Positions 59,201 through 64,000 of a DNA stretch of 64,000 nucleotides are shown one piece after another. Source of the DNA: Methanobrevibacter ruminantium. GTDB taxonomy: Archaea > Methanobacteriota > Methanobacteria > Methanobacteriales > Methanobacteriaceae. The notes below the pieces were generated by a model. That model was not told the origin of the DNA and did not search any database. It saw nothing but the letters and a program-made list of their open reading frames with translations. Positions within the stretch are counted from its first letter, which is position 1, and the number at the start of each line of letters is the position of its first letter. Location: assembly GCA_004553595.1 (NCBI GenBank), contig SFKZ01000005.1, positions 1 through 64,000 on the forward strand, read 5' to 3'. Position numbers and translations under genes: made by a program.

Positions 59201-62200
59201 GTGGATATGATACAGAAGAAAATGCAGTAAAATATAATTTTATTCCGTCTTATGAAAAATCAACATCAACTCCTGGTTTATATGATACTGTTCACCAGTT
59301 ATTTTATCCTTCAAAATCATATAGCAGTGCTACAACTAACTTAATGAAAGTTGGTCCAAATTCTATCGGAACATCTTATGGTATGCTTGTTGATATTTCA
59401 AATCTTGCAGTTTCTACGTTAAATCTTACTAAAGAAAGAAATTTGCCAGATACTTTGTCAGTTGATATTGAATATGTTCAATTCAAGAATAAACTTGCAA
59501 AAGAAAATACAAAAATCACAGATGTTCTTAAACCATACTTAGTAGATGTAATTGTAAGAAGAAATTTCGAAATCATATTTAGCGGAATATTGATGTATTC
59601 TAAAGTTACTCTTCAAGCAGTTGGAAAACAAACTCTCACTCTTCAAGCTATCGGTTATGGTGAAGAACTTTCTAAACGTTACATCAACTGTTCGTATGGA
59701 GATATGAACTATCCTCAGATTGCAAGACAAATTATCTATGATGCTCAACATGAAATGAACTGGATAGATAATTATGATTTCTTAAAAGACCAAACAGACT
59801 CAAGCAATGAAAATGATACTTCTTACTTTAATGGTTGGTATGCATCTGATACAGAGAATGTAAGCTATATTCCTGTTAAAGGTTCTGATACGAATGTTTA
59901 TCAAGCACATTGGCAAAATGGCGCAATTGCATTTGATGCAGGATGCACATTAAAATGCTTTAAACTCACATGTTCTAAGTTAACTGGTGGAGATAGATGG
60001 GGAACATCAGGAAATTATAATCAATTTCTATATTTGAGCTTTTGGCACACAACAATCTCAGAATTAGAATCTAGAACTATCACAATGAAAGTTGAGTTTG
60101 ATACTGACGGAGAAGATGCATCAACTCATGCAAAAACATTTGATATTAGTTTTACAACTCAGCCTTCAAATGCTGATGCTGGTTCTCAATGGAGAAAATT
60201 TGAAGCTTATCTCAATATTGGTCTTCTTCAAGGAATGGTAAAGCATGTAACATTTACTAATACTTCTAAATATGATTTTAGAATAAATGATTTTAATCTT
60301 TATAGACCAAGTGATGAAGAGCATAGAAGAAATGAAACAAACATTGCTGCAACAACTGGATATGATTTGAATCTTGAAGTTGGATATTTTGATGATGCAT
60401 TTAATGATAAAAAATTATATTCAACAGATCGTGTAAGACACTATCATAGACAAAATGCAAAAGAAGCAATTTATAATTTAGCAAAACTTGAAGACCAGAA
60501 CTTTGAATATCAAGTAAACAAAGATGGTCAGTTTATCATTAAACAAGCAGAAGGTGATTTAGTCGTAAAGAATGTTGCAACATATCCTGGTCAGATTTCT
60601 GAAATTAGCATTGAAAGAGATGCAAATACTCTATATAATGTTGGATGTGCAATTAATACTCATTTATATGATAATAAAGACCTCTTTGAGCAATCTGGAC
60701 AATCATTTATCTGGGCAGATATGACAAATGGTGTAGCGATTGATGAGAGTTCTGTCTCTAAGTATAAAGCAAGAGTTCAAATGGTTGAAGTTGATACTAC
60801 TACTAGACGTGAAATTGAAGTTGAAGCTCAAGGTGCAATTAATGCATCTGATGAGATTCAAGATATTCCGACTATTAAGTTTGACTCAAATATTTATAAT
60901 CCAGGAAACATTCACATTGGTGATGCATTCGGAATTAATGTAAATATTGACGAAGTGTTCAACTTTATTAATGGTGAGTATAGAGTTTATGCATATAGTT
61001 TAAGACTTAGTCAAGACCATGTAGAATCGATGGATATTACATTAGCAATTCCTAATGCTCTTCAACTTCAGCTAATGACATTTCCTGTTACAATGAAAAA
61101 TATGATGAATAATATTAAGAGAATTCAAGTTAAGAGTAACAAATAATGTCTGTAAAGATAGAACACAGAGAAAATAATATAATAACAGCTTTAAAATTTA
61201 AAGTTGCAATTGCTAATCGTCTTATAATTGAAGATATTCATAGAACAAGCTTGCCTAAAACTCCTATGAAAAACTCTTATTTGAGAAGAGATGTTGAAAA
61301 AACAGTAGTCCCAGAAACTTATACTGGGACTATCATTTGGAAAGTTCCATATGCTTCATATCAGGAACGAGGAAGAAGAGCATATGGTCCACCTCATATT
61401 GTTAAACACTATACTACACCTGGGACAGGTAAAGACTTTGCTAAAAATGCTGTTAAAGAAACTATGTCTCACGTTAAAGATTTCTATAAAAACATTATTT
61501 AATATATTTAGATAATTCTTCTAATATATCTGATGCAATACCGATGTTTTTAGTTTCTTTCCATTTTTTGATTAGTTCTACAATTTCTTTAAGCGTCATT
61601 TTTTGGTCCTCTTTTGCTTATGCTTCCACCTTTTTTGCCTGCAATATGAGCAATATCAGGATTTTTATAGAAAAAGCGAGTTTCTGGGTGTGAAACTGAA
61701 CCACCTTTTCTTCCAATTTCACGATAATAATTAGGATTTTTTAGTAACATTTTATTCTTTACTTTATCGCCACCAGCTTTAGTTCCAGCCATTTTTATCT
61801 CCTTTTTTATACTTCTTTTAATAAGAATTCTTCTGCTTCTTTTATTGCAGATTTAAATATTTTTTCATTAATTTTGATAATATGTGATGCACCTGCTATT
61901 AAACATTTATATGCACATGCAATTTCTTTATCTAAATTTTTAAATAAGTCATATTGCATAATGCAATGTTCAATAAACTCACTTTCTAAAGATAAATATT
62001 CTCCGTTCAAACCTCCTTGTTTTAAATTTCTTATTTTCGAATGAGATAGTTTTCCGTAATATTCAATATAATACTTTATTTCAGAATTTTTTGCACCAGT
62101 ATTATTAAATGAATTTATGAATTTATATGATGATGAACAAAGTTGTGAAACAGTAAATATCATTATTCCTCCAAAGATTCAGTAAAATCTTTTAGAAAAT

Positions 62201-64000
62201 AAATTACAGATTCGACGTTATCAATTGCTTGTTCATATTTGATTTCTACTTCTGGAACAATATCAGATAAATTTTCTTTTGATTCATAAAGACTATCAAC
62301 GTCTTGTTCAAGAAGATTTATTTCTTTAAATAGAATTTCTTTTAAACTCATAATTACTCCTTTTAATAAGATTCTTCATTTTTAAAGAAAACAAAATTAT
62401 TATTACACCAGTCTTCTATGGGTATATCAATTTCTTCTTCCATATTAAGCTCCTTTGCTTTATTTATTTATTAATTTAATTATAAACAATTTTTATCTAA
62501 AAGTAAATACTTTAAATTGATACTGTTCTAAATCGTCTAGCATGTGAACCATATTCTGATGTGTAGAGTCTTGAATAATTTGCTAGATAAAGACTATCAC
62601 TCATATCTGGAGAACGATTGATTTTCATTCTTATTTTGTCTTTTCCTAAAATTTTTGGTTTGTCACCGTCATAATTAACTTCATGAGCTTGAAGCTGTCG
62701 TCTTAAATCTTCAATTGTAGAAATGTTGTAATAGATTTTTAGACGTCCATCTTCTAAGTCTCTATATAACTGGTAGATATACTCAGAACGTGATTTTCCT
62801 GTTGCAGTATATTCTAAGATTCTCCAACCTTTAATCTGCATTTGACTCACTAATCCTACACCAACACCATTCTTTTCTATACAAATTCTTTTTGCATCGT
62901 TTTTTGTAAATCCATGTTTAAGAGCAAGTTTTTCAAGTTCATCTGCATATTGTCTAGCTATTGGAGTCATAGATTTAATATCAGCATGAAGAGATTTTTG
63001 TTCAATTACAACATTATTGCTTATAACAGTAGCAATCGTTTCATCTCCACCTTTATCTGCAACATCTACGCCTATGAATTTATTAAATATTTCTTTATTA
63101 TTTTCATCTTTAGGCTGTTCTGGAATTTCATAAATAATTGCTTTAGATAAACATTCACTTGTAAACAAAGAGTTGTCATCATCAGAATAATTCCAATCTC
63201 CTTCATAAAGACGTTTTCTTTGTTTAGGTTCAAGAGATTTAAGGTTTTCAATATATGATTTAGGCAGAAATGGATTATCATAACAAGTAGCTCTTAAAAA
63301 GCATCTATATGCATCAATTTCTTTTCCTTCGTGATTTACTGTCTTTCCGATTTTCCATTTTTGGAATTCTCCAGCTCCTTGTCTTTCATAAGGGTCATAG
63401 AAATATTCTCTTAGAAAATTTTGAGATGGGTTACATGACATTACAATTTTTCCAGGTCTTTTATACATAATAGATGCTGGACCACGACCTATACGAGACT
63501 TAGCAATCTGATAAGCTTCAAATGCAATTTCACCTGCCTCATCAATATATACATCATCTAGGTTTGTAGAACCTAAACGCTGAAGGTCTTCATCACCTCG
63601 AAGGTCAAGAGACATAAAATGGATTTTACTTCCATTTACAAATCTAATTTCATTAGCCATATTATCTAATTCATAATCATATCCAGATGTCTGTCTAGGT
63701 TCTCTTTTAGTTAGACCTTCTCTGTTTAGAGTCTGTTTCATTTCTTCAAATGTAGTCAGACGAAGTGCAGGTGATGTCTTTCTACATATTGCACACCTAT
63801 ATCCTGGATATTTTTTCGCTAAAATTAGAACTACAGAACAAATGCTGCTTGATTTTCCACCACCAGCCGAGTTACGACCCACCAATAAGAATCTCTGATG
63901 CACTCTCGTCCATCATGCAAGTCAAAAGCTCGCTTTGCTTTCTACTCAGATTCATTGGTGAGCCTGCCCTCCTTTCTATCTTTTAACATTTCAATTTCCT

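Overview
This window is an AT-rich stretch (roughly 30% GC by eye) of a large tailed-phage genome with siphovirus-like tail genes, or of a prophage of that type. It carries HK97-type capsid, portal, prohead protease and terminase genes, a tape-measure/Dit/tail-lysin block, a long run of fibre-like genes, a bacterial-type DnaE polymerase, a DNA ligase, an RNA ligase and a tRNA cluster. The host cannot be fixed from sequence. The standard code is used: TAA, TAG and TGA all end ordinary genes. The wall-lysis domain and several small proteins recall phages of low-GC gut bacteria and of Saccharibacteria-like hosts; that is only an impression.

Layout. 1-6.4 kb: replication (dnaE, DNA ligase) with a homing-type nuclease beside dnaE. 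6.6-17.8 kb: a membrane-anchored lysozyme-like protein, a two-domain metallopeptidase/ADP-ribosyltransferase (ART), a tail terminator, a portal-MuF fusion and a three-domain metallopeptidase/ART/ParB-like protein. 17.9-21.1 kb: two tRNA-like Y-RNA candidates, a Ro60/TROVE-like DUF2828 protein, tRNA-Arg, a hypothetical gene and a metallophosphoesterase. 21.1-24.2 kb: small accessory genes, partly GC-richer. 24.2-25.3 kb: a structured leader RNA and eight tRNAs. 25.3-27.0 kb: dCMP deaminase and small genes. 27.0-27.6 kb: a large structured RNA candidate. 27.6-32.7 kb: decayed and intact ART cassettes, scaffold-capsid fusion, homing endonuclease, interrupted glycosyltransferase. 32.7-43.2 kb: small genes, tail tube, RNA ligase, prohead protease, fibre-like genes. 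43.4-51.8 kb: fibre-like genes and lysis. 51.9-61.5 kb: tape measure to minor capsid protein. 61.5-64 kb, minus strand: small genes, large terminase and the end of an upstream gene.

Two promoter classes stand out. One is a sigma70-like box (GTATTTACTTTTT, 16-17 nt, TATAAT) followed by a leader with a GCAAAGGAGC-type ribosome site; it serves mostly small, replication and RNA genes. The other is an extended -10 (TGNTATAAT) placed 6-7 nt before the start codon of many late genes, predicting leaderless mRNAs. Terminators of one family (TTCACCAGA, 5-nt loop, TCTGGTGAA, T-run) separate units.

The most interesting system is the Ro60-like gene with two upstream RNAs that share a core and mimic tRNA-Cys. 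This resembles bacterial Rsr/Y-RNA loci but lacks the Yrl core motif as I remember it. Next is dnaE, where an in-frame CTT TAG CTT interrupts the conserved SLLDG motif exactly as a ribosome hop over a stop codon would need. Other recoding or decay candidates are a -1 slippery site joining a membrane anchor to a lysozyme domain, a +1 offset at the large-terminase start, and stop codons in a glycosyltransferase and in a GGxGSGNHNPGQGRG-tagged gene.
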